A stretch of DNA of 64,000 bases, taken from positions 124,001 to 188,000 of the forward strand of contig CAKSZY010000003.1 in assembly GCA_934526015.1 (NCBI GenBank), given 5' to 3'. Source of the stretch: an uncultured Dokdonella sp. (GTDB taxonomy: Bacteria > Pseudomonadota > Gammaproteobacteria > Xanthomonadales > Rhodanobacteraceae). Position 1 is the stretch's first letter; each line of letters opens with the position of its first letter. The translations under genes and the position numbers were made by a program. Positions 26,411 through 39,277 of the stretch are shown piece after piece. Under the pieces are notes generated by a model. It was not told the DNA's origin. It was given only the letters and a program-made list of their open reading frames with translations, and ran no database searches.

Positions 26411-27246
26411 GCCTCGTGGATCCGCACGGCGAACTGCTGGACGCGACGGGCGTCGCCCTTGGTCACCCGGAACAGGAAGCCGCCGAGCGCGGTTTCCTCA
26501 CCGGGTTGCGGCACGTGACCGAAGGCGGCGCCCAGCATGGCGCCCACGGTTTCGTGTTCCTCGGTCGGGAAGCGCGCCTCGAAACGGTCGTTGAAGTCGG
26601 CGACCGGAGTCATGGCGGCGACCAGGAAGCGCCCGTCCGGCTGCGGCTGGACGAGGTTCGGCGTCTCCTCGTCGTCGTGCTCGTCGTCGATGTCGCCGAC
26701 GATCTGCTCAAGCACGTCCTCGATGGTGACCAGTCCGCCGACGCCGCCGTATTCGTCGACCACGATCGCCATGTGGTGATGGGACAGGCGGAACTCCTTG
26801 AGCAGGATGTTCAGGCGCTTGGATTCCGGGATCAATGCCACCGGGCGCAGCAGCGGGCGGAAATCGCGCCGGCCCTCGCCGGTGAAGCAGCGCAGCAGGT
26901 CCTTGGCCAGGAGGATGCCGACGATCTCGTCGCGATCGGCGCCGTGCACGGGAAAGCGCGAATGTCCGGACTCGATCACCGTGACCAGCACGTCCTCGAA
27001 CGAGGCCGAGGCCGGCAGCGAGACCATCTCCGTGCGCGGCACCATGATGTCGCCGACGGTGAGGTCGCTGACCTTGATCGCACCCTCGACCATCGACAGG
27101 GTGTCGTTCGAGAGCAGGCCGTTGGCCTGGGCGTGGCGCAACTCGTCGAGGAGTTCCTCGCGGCTGCTGACTTCTCCGGAGAGGGCGTGGGTCAGCCTGC
27201 CGAACCAGGAACGCTGGGGCTGGCTACTGGGAGGGTCCTCGCTCAT
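26407..27246 (-). CDS. corC: CorC/HlyC-type CBS-domain transporter-associated protein
   Basis: 279 residues. Cytoplasmic protein with two CBS domains (about residues 65-185: [15 protein letters not shown] and [25 protein letters not shown]) followed by a C-terminal CorC_HlyC domain (about 200-275). Linked in enterobacteria to Co2+/Mg2+ efflux; the stand-alone form lacks the membrane domain of CorB/CNNM proteins, as here. The start at 27246 gives [18 protein letters not shown], the common N-terminus; an in-frame ATG at 27261 would add five residues. In many gammaproteobacteria it follows ybeY and precedes lnt; here it is 19 kb from ybeY and is coupled to the Lnb-like gene. Confidence 0.93.
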   Translation of the reverse strand: MSEDPPSSQPQRSWFGRLTHALSGEVSSREELLDELRHAQANGLLSNDTLSMVEGAIKVSDLTVGDIMVPRTEMVSLPASASFEDVLVTVIESGHSRFPVHGADRDEIVGILLAKDLLRCFTGEGRRDFRPLLRPVALIPESKRLNILLKEFRLSHHHMAIVVDEYGGVGGLVTIEDVLEQIVGDIDDEHDDEETPNLVQPQPDGRFLVAAMTPVADFNDRFEARFPTEEHETVGAMLGAAFGHVPQPGEETALGGFLFRVTKGDARRVQQFAVRIHEA

Positions 27247-27380
27247 CGATCGCTGTGCCATGCCCCGGAGGGCGGGACCGCGGAGTGTAGCAAAAGCAGG
27301 TTGCGCTGCCGGCAGGGCGGGAGCGGCCGTCCGCGGCCGTGCGGCCGCCGTGCCGGCGCCCCGCAGGGGGCCGCAGGTGT

Positions 27381-27409
27381 TTGACCGCAAAGGATTCCAC
27401 CGCTATGAT
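27381..27409 (+). promoter_or_regulatory. Sigma70 promoter of rplU-rpmA(-obg)
   Basis: -35 TTGACC (27381-27386), 17-base spacer, -10 TATGAT (27404-27409), about 80 bases before the rplU ATG. One of the clearest consensus promoters in the window. Confidence 0.85.
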
Positions 27410-27490
27410 CCGCGGTTCTTTTCGCCCCCAGGCCGAGGCCGGGGGGTGGGCAGAGGCAGAATCCAGAATAACTACAGAGGCATTGCCATC

Positions 27491-27823
27491 ATGTACGCAG
27501 TCGTACTCATCTCCGGCAAGCAGTACCGGGTCGCCCAGGGCGAAACGCTGCGGGTCGAGAAGCTCGCGGCCGATGTCGACAGTTCCGTCGATTTCGACCA
27601 GGTCATCCTCGTCGGTTCCGGCGAGGGCATCCACATCGGCACCCCGCTGGTCAGCGGCGCCCGCGTCGCCGCGAAGATCAAGTCGCACGGCCGCGGCGAG
27701 AAGATCCGCATCATCAAGTTCCGTCGCCGCAAGCACCACATGAAGTCGCAGGGGCACCGGCAGCATTACACCGAGATCGAGATCACCGGCATCACCGGCG
27801 GTTCCGACAAGAAGGCGGGTTGA
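27491..27823 (+). CDS. rplU: 50S ribosomal protein L21
   Basis: 110 residues. Binds 23S rRNA in the large subunit. Typical sequence from start to end: [25 protein letters not shown], the [22 protein letters not shown] basic hairpin, and [18 protein letters not shown] 27491 has AGAGG 11 bases upstream. First gene of the conserved rplU-rpmA-obg order, 11 bases before rpmA and driven by the promoter at 27381. Confidence 0.98.
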   Translation: MYAVVLISGKQYRVAQGETLRVEKLAADVDSSVDFDQVILVGSGEGIHIGTPLVSGARVAAKIKSHGRGEKIRIIKFRRRKHHMKSQGHRQHYTEIEITGITGGSDKKAG

Positions 27824-27834
27824 GGAGCTAAGTC

Positions 27835-28098
27835 ATGGCACACAAGAAAGCAGGTGGTTCGACCCGCAACGGTCGCGACTCCAACCCGAAGTACCTCGGC
27901 GTGAAGGTGTACGGCGGCCAGACGGTCAATGCCGGCAACATCATCATCCGCCAGCGCGGCACGCGCTTCCATCCGGGCCAGGGCGTCGGCCTCGGTCGCG
28001 ACCACACGATCTTCGCGATCGTCGATGGCGTGGTCGAGTTCCGCACCAAGGGTGCCCAGGGGCGCCGCACGGTCAACGTGGTTCCGGCCGCCAACTGA
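27835..28098 (+). CDS. rpmA: 50S ribosomal protein L27
   Basis: 87 residues. L27 reaches toward the peptidyl transferase centre. [24 protein letters not shown] is the classic N-terminus, with no cleavable Firmicute-type extension, and [20 protein letters not shown] is intact. AGGAG precedes the ATG. It is followed by a good intrinsic terminator, so obg probably depends on read-through or its own promoter. Confidence 0.98.
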   Translation: MAHKKAGGSTRNGRDSNPKYLGVKVYGGQTVNAGNIIIRQRGTRFHPGQGVGLGRDHTIFAIVDGVVEFRTKGAQGRRTVNVVPAAN

Positions 28099-29406
<1,308 letters not shown>

Positions 29407-29444
29407 ACATGGGCGCGCCGGCGATGGCTGCCCGCGCGGCAACA

Positions 29445-29470
29445 AAAAAGCCGGCTTGCGCCGGCTTTTT
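29445..29470. terminator. Bidirectional terminator between obg and rpsT
   Basis: A-tract plus GCCGGC on the left (29445-29455), four-base loop, GCCGGC plus T-tract on the right (29460-29470). Works in both orientations for the convergent genes. Confidence 0.9.
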
Positions 29471-29489
29471 CGCGATTCCGCAGTGCCGA

Positions 29490-29753
29490 TCAGGCCAGCG
29501 CGCGGATGCTGGCGGTGAGCCGGCTCTTGTGGCGGGCGGCCTTGTTCTTGTGGATCAGGCCACGCGCGGCGTAGCGGTCGACCACCGGCTCGGCGGCGCG
29601 CAGCGCGGCCTCGGCAGCGGACTTGTCCTTCGCTTCGATGGCCTTGACCACCTTCTTGATCGCGGTGCGCACCATCGAGCGGGCGCTGGCATTGCGCTGG
29701 CGCGCCTTCTCGGACTGGCGGGCACGCTTCTTCGCAGACTTGATGTTGGCCAA
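29490..29753 (-). CDS. rpsT: 30S ribosomal protein S20
   Basis: 87 residues starting at TTG 29753 with GGAG seven bases upstream: [27 protein letters not shown]. coli rpsT also uses a UUG start, linked to its autoregulation, so a TTG here is not surprising. Basic all-helical primary binder of 16S rRNA. The frame extends upstream to 29813, but this would give a non-family N-terminus and cross the -10 box. A strong promoter lies at 29796-29824. It is divergent from murJ, as in many gammaproteobacteria. Confidence 0.97.
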   Translation of the reverse strand: MANIKSAKKRARQSEKARQRNASARSMVRTAIKKVVKAIEAKDKSAAEAALRAAEPVVDRYAARGLIHKNKAARHKSRLTASIRALA

Positions 29754-29795
29754 GGGATGACTCCGGAAATCGGGTGGGGTGGAAAAAGGGCGCAG

Positions 29796-29824
29796 ATTAT
29801 GCCGAGCGCGCACCGTCCGGTCAA
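29796..29824 (-). promoter_or_regulatory. Sigma70 promoter of rpsT
   Basis: Minus strand: -35 TTGACC (29819-29824), 17-base spacer, -10 CATAAT (29796-29801). The expected transcript start is about 36 bases before the TTG start codon. Confidence 0.8.
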
Positions 29825-29929
29825 TCCGGCGCCCTCGCGCGGTTGCGCGGCAGGGCAGGCGTGCTGCCTCCGCCGCGCCGGCGCGCGGCAGGTCGCGACA
29901 TGCGGCGCGGTCACCAGGGGCCGCGCCGC

Positions 29930-31537
29930 ATGAGCCGCCGCAGCCTGCTGCGCGGGATGCTCGCCTTCAGCGGCGGCACCTTCGTGTCGCGCGTGCTCGG
30001 CCTGGTCCGCGAGGTGGTGATCGCCGCCGTGTTCGGCGCCACCGCCGCCACCGACGCCTTCCTGGTCGCCTTCCGCATCCCCAACTTCATGCGCCGGCTG
30101 TTTGCCGAAGGCTCGTTCTCGATGGCCTTCGTGCCGGTGCTGAGCGAGTACCGGCAGACGCGCAGCCATGCCGAACTGCGCGAGCTGTTCTCGCGCACGG
30201 CCGGAACGCTCGGCGCGGTGCTGCTGGTGGTGACCGCGCTCGGCGTGCTGTTCGCCGACGTGCTGGTCGGCGGCTTCGCGCCGGGTTTCCTCGACGAGCC
30301 GGAACGCTTCGCCCTGACCAGCGAGCTGTTGCGACTGACCTTCCCGTTCCTGTTGTTCGTCTCCCTGACCGCGCTGGCCGGGGCCGGACTCAACAGCTTC
30401 GACCGCTTCGGCATCGCCGCGCTGACGCCGGTGATCCTCAACCTCTGCATGATCGCCGCCGCGCTGTTGCTGGCGCCGAAGCTCGAGGTGCCGATCATGG
30501 CGCTCGGCTGGGCCGTGCTCGCCGCCGGCATCCTCCAGCTGGCCGTGCAGCTGCCGGCCCTGCACCGGCTCGGCCTGCTGGTGTGGCCGCGCTGGGGCTG
30601 GCGCGACAGCGGCGTGCGCCGCGTGCTGAAGCTGATGGTGCCGACCCTGTTCGGTTCCTCGGTCGCGCAGATCAACCTGCTGCTCGATACCCTGATCGCC
30701 TCGTTCCTGATCGTCGGTTCGCAGAGCTGGCTCGGCTACACCGACCGCCTGCTCGAGTTTCCGCTCGGCCTGTTCGGCGTCGCCCTCGGCACGGTGATCC
30801 TGCCGACGCTGTCACGCCACCATGTCGCGGCCGATCCCGCCGGCTTCTCGCGCGCGCTCGACTGGGGCCTGCGCACGACCCTGCTGATCGGCCTGCCGGC
30901 GATGCTCGGCCTCGTCCTGCTCGCCGAGCCGATCCTCGCCACCCTGTTCCAGCGCGGCCGCTTCAGCGCGCACGACGTCGAGATGGCGGCGATGTCGCTG
31001 GCCGCGCTGTCGTTCGGCCTGCCGGCCTTCACCCTCGTCAAGACCCTCGCGCCGGCGTTCTACGCGCGCCAGGACACGGTGACGCCGGTGCGTGCCGGCA
31101 TCGTCGCGATGGTTGCCAGCATGCTGCTCAACGTCGTCTTCGTCGGCCTGCTGTTCTGGCTGTGGCACCGGCCGGAACACCGGACGATGGGCTGGATGCA
31201 GGCACTGGCGGACATTCCCGGCCTGCATGTCGGCCTCGCCCTTTCCAGCGCCTGCGCGAGCTATCTCAACGTCGGCCTGCTCTGGCGCGCATTGCGCCGC
31301 GAGGGCGTCTACACCGCGCAACCCGGCTGGCCGCGCCATCTCGTCCGTCTGGCCATCGCCTGTGTCGCCATGACGGCCGTGCTGCAGGGCGGCCTGCAGT
31401 ACTGGAACGAATGGACGACGTGGGGCGAAGCCGCGCGGGCCTGGCGCCTCGCCGCCCTGGTCGGTGCCGGCGGCGCGACCTTCGCAATCGTCCTCGTCGC
31501 CGGCGGCTGGCGCCCGCGCGACCTGCGCGGGCCCTGA
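29930..31537 (+). CDS. murJ: Lipid II flippase MurJ
   Basis: 535 residues, polytopic inner-membrane protein of the MOP superfamily that moves lipid II to the periplasm for peptidoglycan synthesis. About 14 hydrophobic segments; conserved starts [49 protein letters not shown] and later [28 protein letters not shown] carry the Arg and Asp residues of the central cavity. ATG 29930 with AGGGG upstream is preferred; an in-frame ATG at 29900 would add ten residues. It lies 91 bases upstream of ribF and is divergent from rpsT. Confidence 0.96.
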   Translation: MSRRSLLRGMLAFSGGTFVSRVLGLVREVVIAAVFGATAATDAFLVAFRIPNFMRRLFAEGSFSMAFVPVLSEYRQTRSHAELRELFSRTAGTLGAVLLVVTALGVLFADVLVGGFAPGFLDEPERFALTSELLRLTFPFLLFVSLTALAGAGLNSFDRFGIAALTPVILNLCMIAAALLLAPKLEVPIMALGWAVLAAGILQLAVQLPALHRLGLLVWPRWGWRDSGVRRVLKLMVPTLFGSSVAQINLLLDTLIASFLIVGSQSWLGYTDRLLEFPLGLFGVALGTVILPTLSRHHVAADPAGFSRALDWGLRTTLLIGLPAMLGLVLLAEPILATLFQRGRFSAHDVEMAAMSLAALSFGLPAFTLVKTLAPAFYARQDTVTPVRAGIVAMVASMLLNVVFVGLLFWLWHRPEHRTMGWMQALADIPGLHVGLALSSACASYLNVGLLWRALRREGVYTAQPGWPRHLVRLAIACVAMTAVLQGGLQYWNEWTTWGEAARAWRLAALVGAGGATFAIVLVAGGWRPRDLRGP

Positions 31538-31616
31538 GGCCGCACGCGATCGACCTTCCGCAGCGCCTGCGCCGCGCGGAAGCCGTGCGGCCACGATTCC
31601 TCGTTCCCGGGTCCAC

Positions 31617-31622
31617 TATACT
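31617..31622 (+). promoter_or_regulatory. Candidate -10 box for ribF, leaderless arrangement
   Basis: TATACT with only six bases to the ribF ATG. No -35 consensus is seen and no ribosome-binding site lies between, so a transcript starting at or next to the ATG is possible. Confidence 0.4.
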
Positions 31623-31628
31623 GGCCCG

Positions 31629-32584
31629 ATGTTCCGGCTCTTCCGCGATCGCGAGGGTGCTTCGTTGGCGCCCCAAGGCAGTGTTGCCTGCATCGGCGCA
31701 TTCGATGGCGTCCACCGTGGCCATCGCGCGCTGCTCGCGCGCGTGCGCGAGCGTGCCGACGAACTCGGCCTGGCGGCGCTGGCGCTGAGCTTCGAGCCGA
31801 TCCCGCGCGAATACTTCGCGCGCGGGGAAGCGGTGCCGCGCATCGACGACGCGCGCGGCAAGATCGCCAACCTCGCCGCCACCGGCATCGACCGCCTGCT
31901 GCTGCTGCGCTTCAATGCCGCGCTGGCCTCGATGGAGGCGGACGACTTCATCCGCCGGGTCCTCGTCGCGCGCTGCACGGTGCGCGAAGTCTGGATCGGT
32001 GCCGATTTCCGCTTCGGCCGCGGACGCGCCGGCGACATTGCCCTGCTCGAGGCGCACGCGGCCGGCTCCGGTTTCGCCACGCGCGTGTTCGGCGACTTCA
32101 CGGTCGACGGCGAACGCGTGCGCAGCAGCACGATCCGCACACGGCTTGCCGCCGGTGATTTCGACGGCGCCGCCCACCTGCTCGGACGTCGCTTCATGAT
32201 CGGTGGCCATGTCGTGCATGGCCTCGCCCTCGGGCGCAAGCTCGGCTACCCGACCGCCAACATCCCGCTCGGCCGGCGCACCTCGCCGGTCGCCGGTATT
32301 TTCGCCGTGCGCGTGCACGGGGTCGGTGCCGCGCCGATGCCGGGGGTGGCGAGCCTCGGCATCCGTCCGACCATCGACGGCACCGAGCCGCTGCTCGAGG
32401 CGCACCTGTTCGATTTCGACGGCGACCTCTACGGCCGCCGCATCGACGTCGAGTTCGTGGCCAAGTTGCGCGACGAACTGAAATTCGGCGATCTCGACGC
32501 GATGGTGCGCCAGATCGACGCCGACGCGCGAGCAGCGCGCCACCTGCTCGGCCTGCCCGAACCTGCACCTGCCGGAGCCCTCGC

Positions 32585-32588
<4 letters not shown>
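31629..32588 (+). CDS. ribF: Bifunctional riboflavin kinase / FAD synthetase
   Basis: 319 residues. Makes FMN then FAD from riboflavin and ATP. The N-terminal adenylyltransferase has [14 protein letters not shown] (residues about 23-36) and [29 protein letters not shown] precedes the kinase domain, which carries [11 protein letters not shown] and [11 protein letters not shown] 31629 gives [10 protein letters not shown], normal for the family. Stop overlaps the GTG of ileS (GTGA), so the two are translated together; ribF-ileS is a conserved gammaproteobacterial pair, usually followed by lspA, which is absent here. Confidence 0.96.
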
Positions 32589-35482
<2,894 letters not shown>

Positions 35483-35573
35483 CCCTGGCCGGCCGGCCGT
35501 CCTCGCGGCGGACGGAAACGCTGCGGCGGGAGCGTGCGCGAGCGGAGCCGCGCGTGCTCGTGGCCGTCCCGCT

Positions 35574-36494
35574 TCAGGCCGGCGCCTGGCGGCCGTGCGG
35601 ATCGAGCAGATCGGCCGGCAGGCGGAACTCGGCGGCAAACGTCTGCAGGAAGGCATGCACCGCCGTGCTGCGTCGCCAGACCATGGCGATCGAGCGGCTC
35701 GGCGGATCGTCGCTGAACTCGACCAGGCGGATCTGCGCGGTCGGCGGCACCGGCGGCTTCACCGCCAGGGTTGGCAGCAGGGTCACGCCGACGTTCGCCG
35801 CGACCATCTGACGCAGCGTTTCCAGGCTGGTTGCGCGGAAGCCGGCGCGTTCGCCGGCGCCGGCGAGGCGGCACACCTCGAGGGCCTGGTCGCGCAGGCA
35901 ATGGCCGTCCTCGAGCAGCAGCAGGCTCTGGTCGGCGAGATCGTCGAGGCTCAGCGTGCGCCGATCGGCCAGCTCGTTGCCGGCCGGCACGGCGAGCACG
36001 AACGGTTCGTCGAACAGCGCCTCGGCATGCAGCTGGGTGTCGTGGACGGGCAGGGCGAGGATGCCGGCATCGAGGCGTCCTTCGCGCAACTGGCGCAGGA
36101 TCACCTCGGTCTTTTCCTCGACCAGCAGAAGTTCCAGGCGCGGGAAGCGCTTGCGCAGCCGCGGGATCACGTGCGGCAGCAGGTAGGGGCCGAGGGTCGG
36201 GAAGATGCCGAGGCGCAAGGTGCCGGACTCGGGATCGACCGTGCGGCGGGCGATCGCCCGGATCTGCTCGACTTCGTTGAGGATGTCGCGGGCGCGTTCG
36301 GCAATCTCGCCGCCGACATCGGTCAGCAGCACCTTGCGCGGCGTGCGTTCGACGAGGACGACGCCGAGTTCGTCCTCGAGCTTGCGGATCTGCGTTGACA
36401 GGGTCGGCTGGCTGACGAAGCTGGCCTCGGCGGCACGGCCGAAATGGCGGTGTTCGGCAAGGGCGACGAGATAGCGGAGGTCGCGCAGGTTCAT
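35574..36494 (-). CDS. oxyR: Peroxide-sensing LysR regulator OxyR
   Basis: 306 residues. N-terminal winged helix-turn-helix (MNLRDLRYLVALAEHRHFGRAAEASFVSQPTLSTQIRKLE) and a substrate-binding-like regulatory domain. The redox pair is intact and in the same numbering as E. coli: Cys199 in LLEDGHCLRDQ and Cys208 in ALEVCRLAG, which form a disulfide on H2O2 exposure and switch on catalase and peroxidase genes. No peroxide-defence gene is next to it; the divergent neighbour is nudE. It may regulate itself from the 350-base gap upstream, but no clear OxyR site was found. Confidence 0.95.
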   Translation of the reverse strand: MNLRDLRYLVALAEHRHFGRAAEASFVSQPTLSTQIRKLEDELGVVLVERTPRKVLLTDVGGEIAERARDILNEVEQIRAIARRTVDPESGTLRLGIFPTLGPYLLPHVIPRLRKRFPRLELLLVEEKTEVILRQLREGRLDAGILALPVHDTQLHAEALFDEPFVLAVPAGNELADRRTLSLDDLADQSLLLLEDGHCLRDQALEVCRLAGAGERAGFRATSLETLRQMVAANVGVTLLPTLAVKPPVPPTAQIRLVEFSDDPPSRSIAMVWRRSTAVHAFLQTFAAEFRLPADLLDPHGRQAPA

Positions 36495-36844
36495 GGACCC
36501 ATGATCGGCGCAGCCTATGCCGGATTCAATATCGATCGGCAGGACATTTGTCGCAGCGTGCGCCTTTTCCGCCGCGCCGGCCTTGCAACCGGCAATCCGC
36601 CCCCCATCTGCCTACCTGCAACGGGTGGTTGCCGGAAAATCCCGGCCCCGCCCGCCAGTCAGAACGGCGTCGTACCCTCCCCTCCCCACGACGTCGTTCC
36701 GGCGGCGGTCCATCCTCCCCGGTGGCCGCCGCCACCTCCTTGTGCCGCGGACCGGACGTTTCGTGTGCCGCGCCGATGCGACCCAGAGGCCGTGCCGGCG
36801 CCTGCGCCGGCACCGGAACTGCGGGCAGAAGGTACAATGCCGCG
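36495..36844. other. Divergent oxyR-nudE intergenic region
   Basis: 350 bases without a supported gene. It holds a perfect 10-bp inverted repeat (36792-36801 with 36804-36813), C/T-rich tracts near 36660-36720, and a TACAAT box just before nudE. The oxyR promoter must be here, but its boxes are not obvious. Confidence 0.6.
36833..36838 (+). promoter_or_regulatory. Candidate -10 box for nudE, leaderless arrangement
   Basis: TACAAT with six bases to the ATG, the same spacing as at ribF. The AGAAGG upstream of it is too far from the ATG to serve as a ribosome-binding site. Confidence 0.35.
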
Positions 36845-37405
36845 ATGCGAAAACCGCCGATCGTCCTCGCCACCCGCTCCGTCGACAACAGCCGTTTCCT
36901 CCGCGCCGAAGAGGTCGATCTCGAGTTTTCCAACGGCGAGCGGCGCACGCACGAGCGCCTGCGCGGCTCCGGCCTCGGTGCCGTGGTGATCGTGCCGATG
37001 CAGGACGACGACACCGTCCTGCTGGTGCGCGAGTACGGCACCGGCCTCGGCCGCTACGAACTCGGCCTGCCGAAGGGACGCCTCGACCAGGACGAAACGG
37101 TCGAGCAGGGCGCCGACCGCGAACTCAAGGAGGAGATCGGCTTCGGCGCCCGCGAGTTGCACATCCTCGGCAGCCTGTCGCTGGCGCCGGCCTACATGAG
37201 CTCGATGACCCACGTGGTGCTGGCGCGCGACCTCTACCCGGAGCGCCTGCAGGGCGACGAGCCGGAGGAACTCGAGGTGGTGCCGTGGAAGCTCGGCGAA
37301 CTGCACCGGCTGCTCAACGAACCCGAGGTCAGCGAGGGCCGTTCGATTGCCGCGCTGTTCATCGCACGCGAGTATCTCGCCGGCCGCTACCGGCCTTGTC
37401 CGTGA
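36845..37405 (+). CDS. nudE: Nudix hydrolase, ADP-compounds hydrolase NudE
   Basis: 186 residues. Hydrolyses nucleoside-diphosphate derivatives such as ADP-ribose, Ap3A and NADH. The Nudix box is complete (G-x5-E-x7-REL-x-EE-x-G in GRLDQDETVEQGADRELKEEIGF), and the flanking GTGLGRYELGLPKG and SPAYMSSMTHVVLARDLYPE-like segments are characteristic of NudE. ATG 36845 starts MRKPPIVLATRSVDNSRF. Downstream cysQ begins at or near its stop; nudE-cysQ is a conserved pair. Confidence 0.93.
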   Translation: MRKPPIVLATRSVDNSRFLRAEEVDLEFSNGERRTHERLRGSGLGAVVIVPMQDDDTVLLVREYGTGLGRYELGLPKGRLDQDETVEQGADRELKEEIGFGARELHILGSLSLAPAYMSSMTHVVLARDLYPERLQGDEPEELEVVPWKLGELHRLLNEPEVSEGRSIAALFIAREYLAGRYRPCP

Positions 37406-37410
37406 CCGGG

Positions 37411-38199
37411 ATGGAACTCGCCGCGCAGGTCCGCGCGATCGCGAGCCGGGCCGGTGCGGCCATTCTCGAGGTCTACGAGGGTGACTTCGACGTCACCCGC
37501 AAGGACGACCGTTCGCCGCTGACCGCGGCCGATCTTGCCGCCCACCACGTCATCGCCGACGGCCTGCGCGCACTGACGCCCGACATCCCGGTGCTGTCCG
37601 AGGAAGCGGCCGGGGTGCCCTGGCCGGAGCGTTCGCGCTGGACGCGCTACTGGCTGGTCGATCCGCTCGACGGCACGCGCGAGTTCGTCAAGCGCAACGG
37701 CGAGTTCACCGTCAACATCGCCCTCATCGACGGCCATCGTCCCGTGCTCGGCGTGGTCCAGGCGCCGGTCAGCGGCCAGATCGCCTGGGCGTGCAGCGGC
37801 GCCGGCGCCTGGCAGGCGGTCGGCGCCGGCGAAGCGCAGCGCCTGCGCACGCGCGCACGCGTCGAACCGCTGGTGGTTGCCGGCAGCCGTTCCCACGGCG
37901 ACGCGCGCCAGGCCGGCCTGCTCGAACGCGTCGGCGAACACGTGCTGATGCCGCTCGGTTCGTCGCTGAAGTTCCTGCGCATCGCCGCCGGCGAGGCCGA
38001 CCTCTACCTGCGCCTCGGCCCGACCTCGGAGTGGGACACCGCGGCCGCGCAGTGCGTGCTGGAGGAGGCCGGCGGCGCGGTGGTCGATCTGGCCGGCCGG
38101 GCGCTGGCCTACAACACGCGCGACTCCCTGCTCAATCCCGAATTCCTCGCCTGCGGCGATACCGGCACCGACTGGGCCCGGCTGCTGTCGGCCGCCTGA
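37411..38199 (+). CDS. cysQ: 3'(2'),5'-bisphosphate nucleotidase CysQ
   Basis: 262 residues from ATG 37411; a GTG at 37402 overlapping the nudE stop would add three residues. Inositol-monophosphatase fold enzyme that removes the 3' phosphate from PAP, a by-product of sulfate assimilation. Metal-site motifs: LSEEA, WLVDPLDGTREFVKRNGEFTVNIALI, and WDTAAAQCVLEEAGG near the C-terminus. GSSLKFLRIAAGEADLYLRLGPTSE is typical of CysQ. Middle gene of nudE-cysQ-mazG, all of which clean up nucleotides. Confidence 0.95.
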   Translation: MELAAQVRAIASRAGAAILEVYEGDFDVTRKDDRSPLTAADLAAHHVIADGLRALTPDIPVLSEEAAGVPWPERSRWTRYWLVDPLDGTREFVKRNGEFTVNIALIDGHRPVLGVVQAPVSGQIAWACSGAGAWQAVGAGEAQRLRTRARVEPLVVAGSRSHGDARQAGLLERVGEHVLMPLGSSLKFLRIAAGEADLYLRLGPTSEWDTAAAQCVLEEAGGAVVDLAGRALAYNTRDSLLNPEFLACGDTGTDWARLLSAA

Positions 38200-38225
38200 G
38201 TCCGCCTTCCCGAACGGAGACTCCG

Positions 38226-39014
38226 ATGTCCAGCATCGACGACCTCATCGCCATCATGGCGCGCCTGCGCGATCCGCAACGCGGTTGCGCCTGGGACATC
38301 AAGCAGGACTTCCACTCGATCGCCGCCTACACGATCGAGGAAGCCTACGAAGTCGCCGACGCGATCGATCGCAAGGACTTCGCCGACCTGCGCGGCGAAC
38401 TCGGTGACCTGCTGCTGCAGGTGGTGTTCCATGCGCGGATGGCCGAGGAAGCCGGACATTTCCGTTTCGCCGACGTCGTCGAGGCGATCTGCACCAAGCT
38501 GGTCGAGCGCCATCCGCACGTGTTCGGCGACATGAAGGTCGAGGATGCCGATGCCGCTTTGGCTGCATGGGAGGCGATCAAGGCGCAGGAGCGTGCCGCG
38601 CGCGGCGAGTCCGACACCAGCGCGCTGGCCGGCATCACCCGCGGCCTGCCGGAATGGCAGCGCGCGCTCAAGCTGCAGAAGCGCGCGGCCACGGTGGGTT
38701 TCGACTGGCCCGATGTCGGTCCCGTGCTCGACAAGCTCGCCGAGGAGATCGACGAGGTCCGCGCGGAATTCGCCGCCGGTGCCGACCGGGAGCGGCTGAC
38801 CGACGAGATCGGCGACGTGCTGTTCGTCTGCGTCAACCTCGCCCGCCATGCACGCGTCGACCCCTCCGCCGCGCTGCGCCAGGCCAATGCCAAGTTCGAA
38901 CGCCGCTTCCGCCGCATGGAAGCGCTGGCCGCGAACGACGGCGGGCTCGCCGGTCGGCCGCTGGCGGAGCAGGACCGGCTGTGGGAGCGGGCCAAGGCGG
39001 AAGAAAGGGGTTAG
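38226..39014 (+). CDS. mazG: Nucleoside triphosphate pyrophosphohydrolase MazG
   Basis: 262 residues. All-alpha NTP pyrophosphatase that converts NTPs to NMPs and limits ppGpp or damaged-nucleotide build-up. Two MazG repeats are visible: the first with EEAYEVADAI and ELGDLLLQVVFH, the second with EEIDEVRAEF and DEIGDVLFVCVNLARH; these acidic pairs bind Mg2+. ATG 38226 lies 26 bases after cysQ behind a GGAG site. Followed by a stretch of short tandem and inverted repeats. Confidence 0.95.
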   Translation: MSSIDDLIAIMARLRDPQRGCAWDIKQDFHSIAAYTIEEAYEVADAIDRKDFADLRGELGDLLLQVVFHARMAEEAGHFRFADVVEAICTKLVERHPHVFGDMKVEDADAALAAWEAIKAQERAARGESDTSALAGITRGLPEWQRALKLQKRAATVGFDWPDVGPVLDKLAEEIDEVRAEFAAGADRERLTDEIGDVLFVCVNLARHARVDPSAALRQANAKFERRFRRMEALAANDGGLAGRPLAEQDRLWERAKAEERG

Positions 39015-39033
39015 GAGCTGGAAGGGGCTAGAA

Positions 39034-39086
39034 GGGCGAGGGGCGAGGGGCGAGGGGCGAGGGGCGAGGGCGCGGGCGCGGGCGCG
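39034..39086. repeat. GGGCGAG heptamer tandem repeat followed by GGGCGC hexamers
   Basis: About five head-to-tail GGGCGAG units, then three GGGCGC units, starting 20 bases after the mazG stop. Purine-rich on one strand and likely to vary in copy number. Confidence 0.75.
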
Positions 39087-39115
39087 GTTTGCGGGGGCAT
39101 CCTTGCGTCGCCGTC

Positions 39116-39195
39116 GCAGGAAACGGCTTCAGCCGTGATGTTCTGGCTGTACCACGCCGCAAGGCAAAGGCATCACGGCTGAAGCCGTTTCCTGC
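39116..39195. repeat. REP-like inverted repeat with self-palindromic arms
   Basis: Arms 39117-39140 and 39171-39194 are a perfect 24-bp inverted repeat (25 with the next pair), loop of 30 bases. Each arm contains its own palindrome, ACGGCTTCAGCCGT. The form matches REP/BIME-type elements common in Xanthomonadales and Pseudomonas intergenic DNA. May also end mazG transcription. Confidence 0.75.
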
Positions 39196-39277
39196 AGCGT
39201 TTCGTCGGGCCCTTCGGGGCTGTAAACCATTTGCGCCCCGGCCGTATCCCATGGGGGTCATTCCCGGGAGATTCGCC

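Noticed and set aside
36495..36844. Small ORFs and a possible OxyR site between oxyR and nudE
   Set aside because: The frames lack ribosome-binding sites and family features, and no ATAG-spaced OxyR motif was found.
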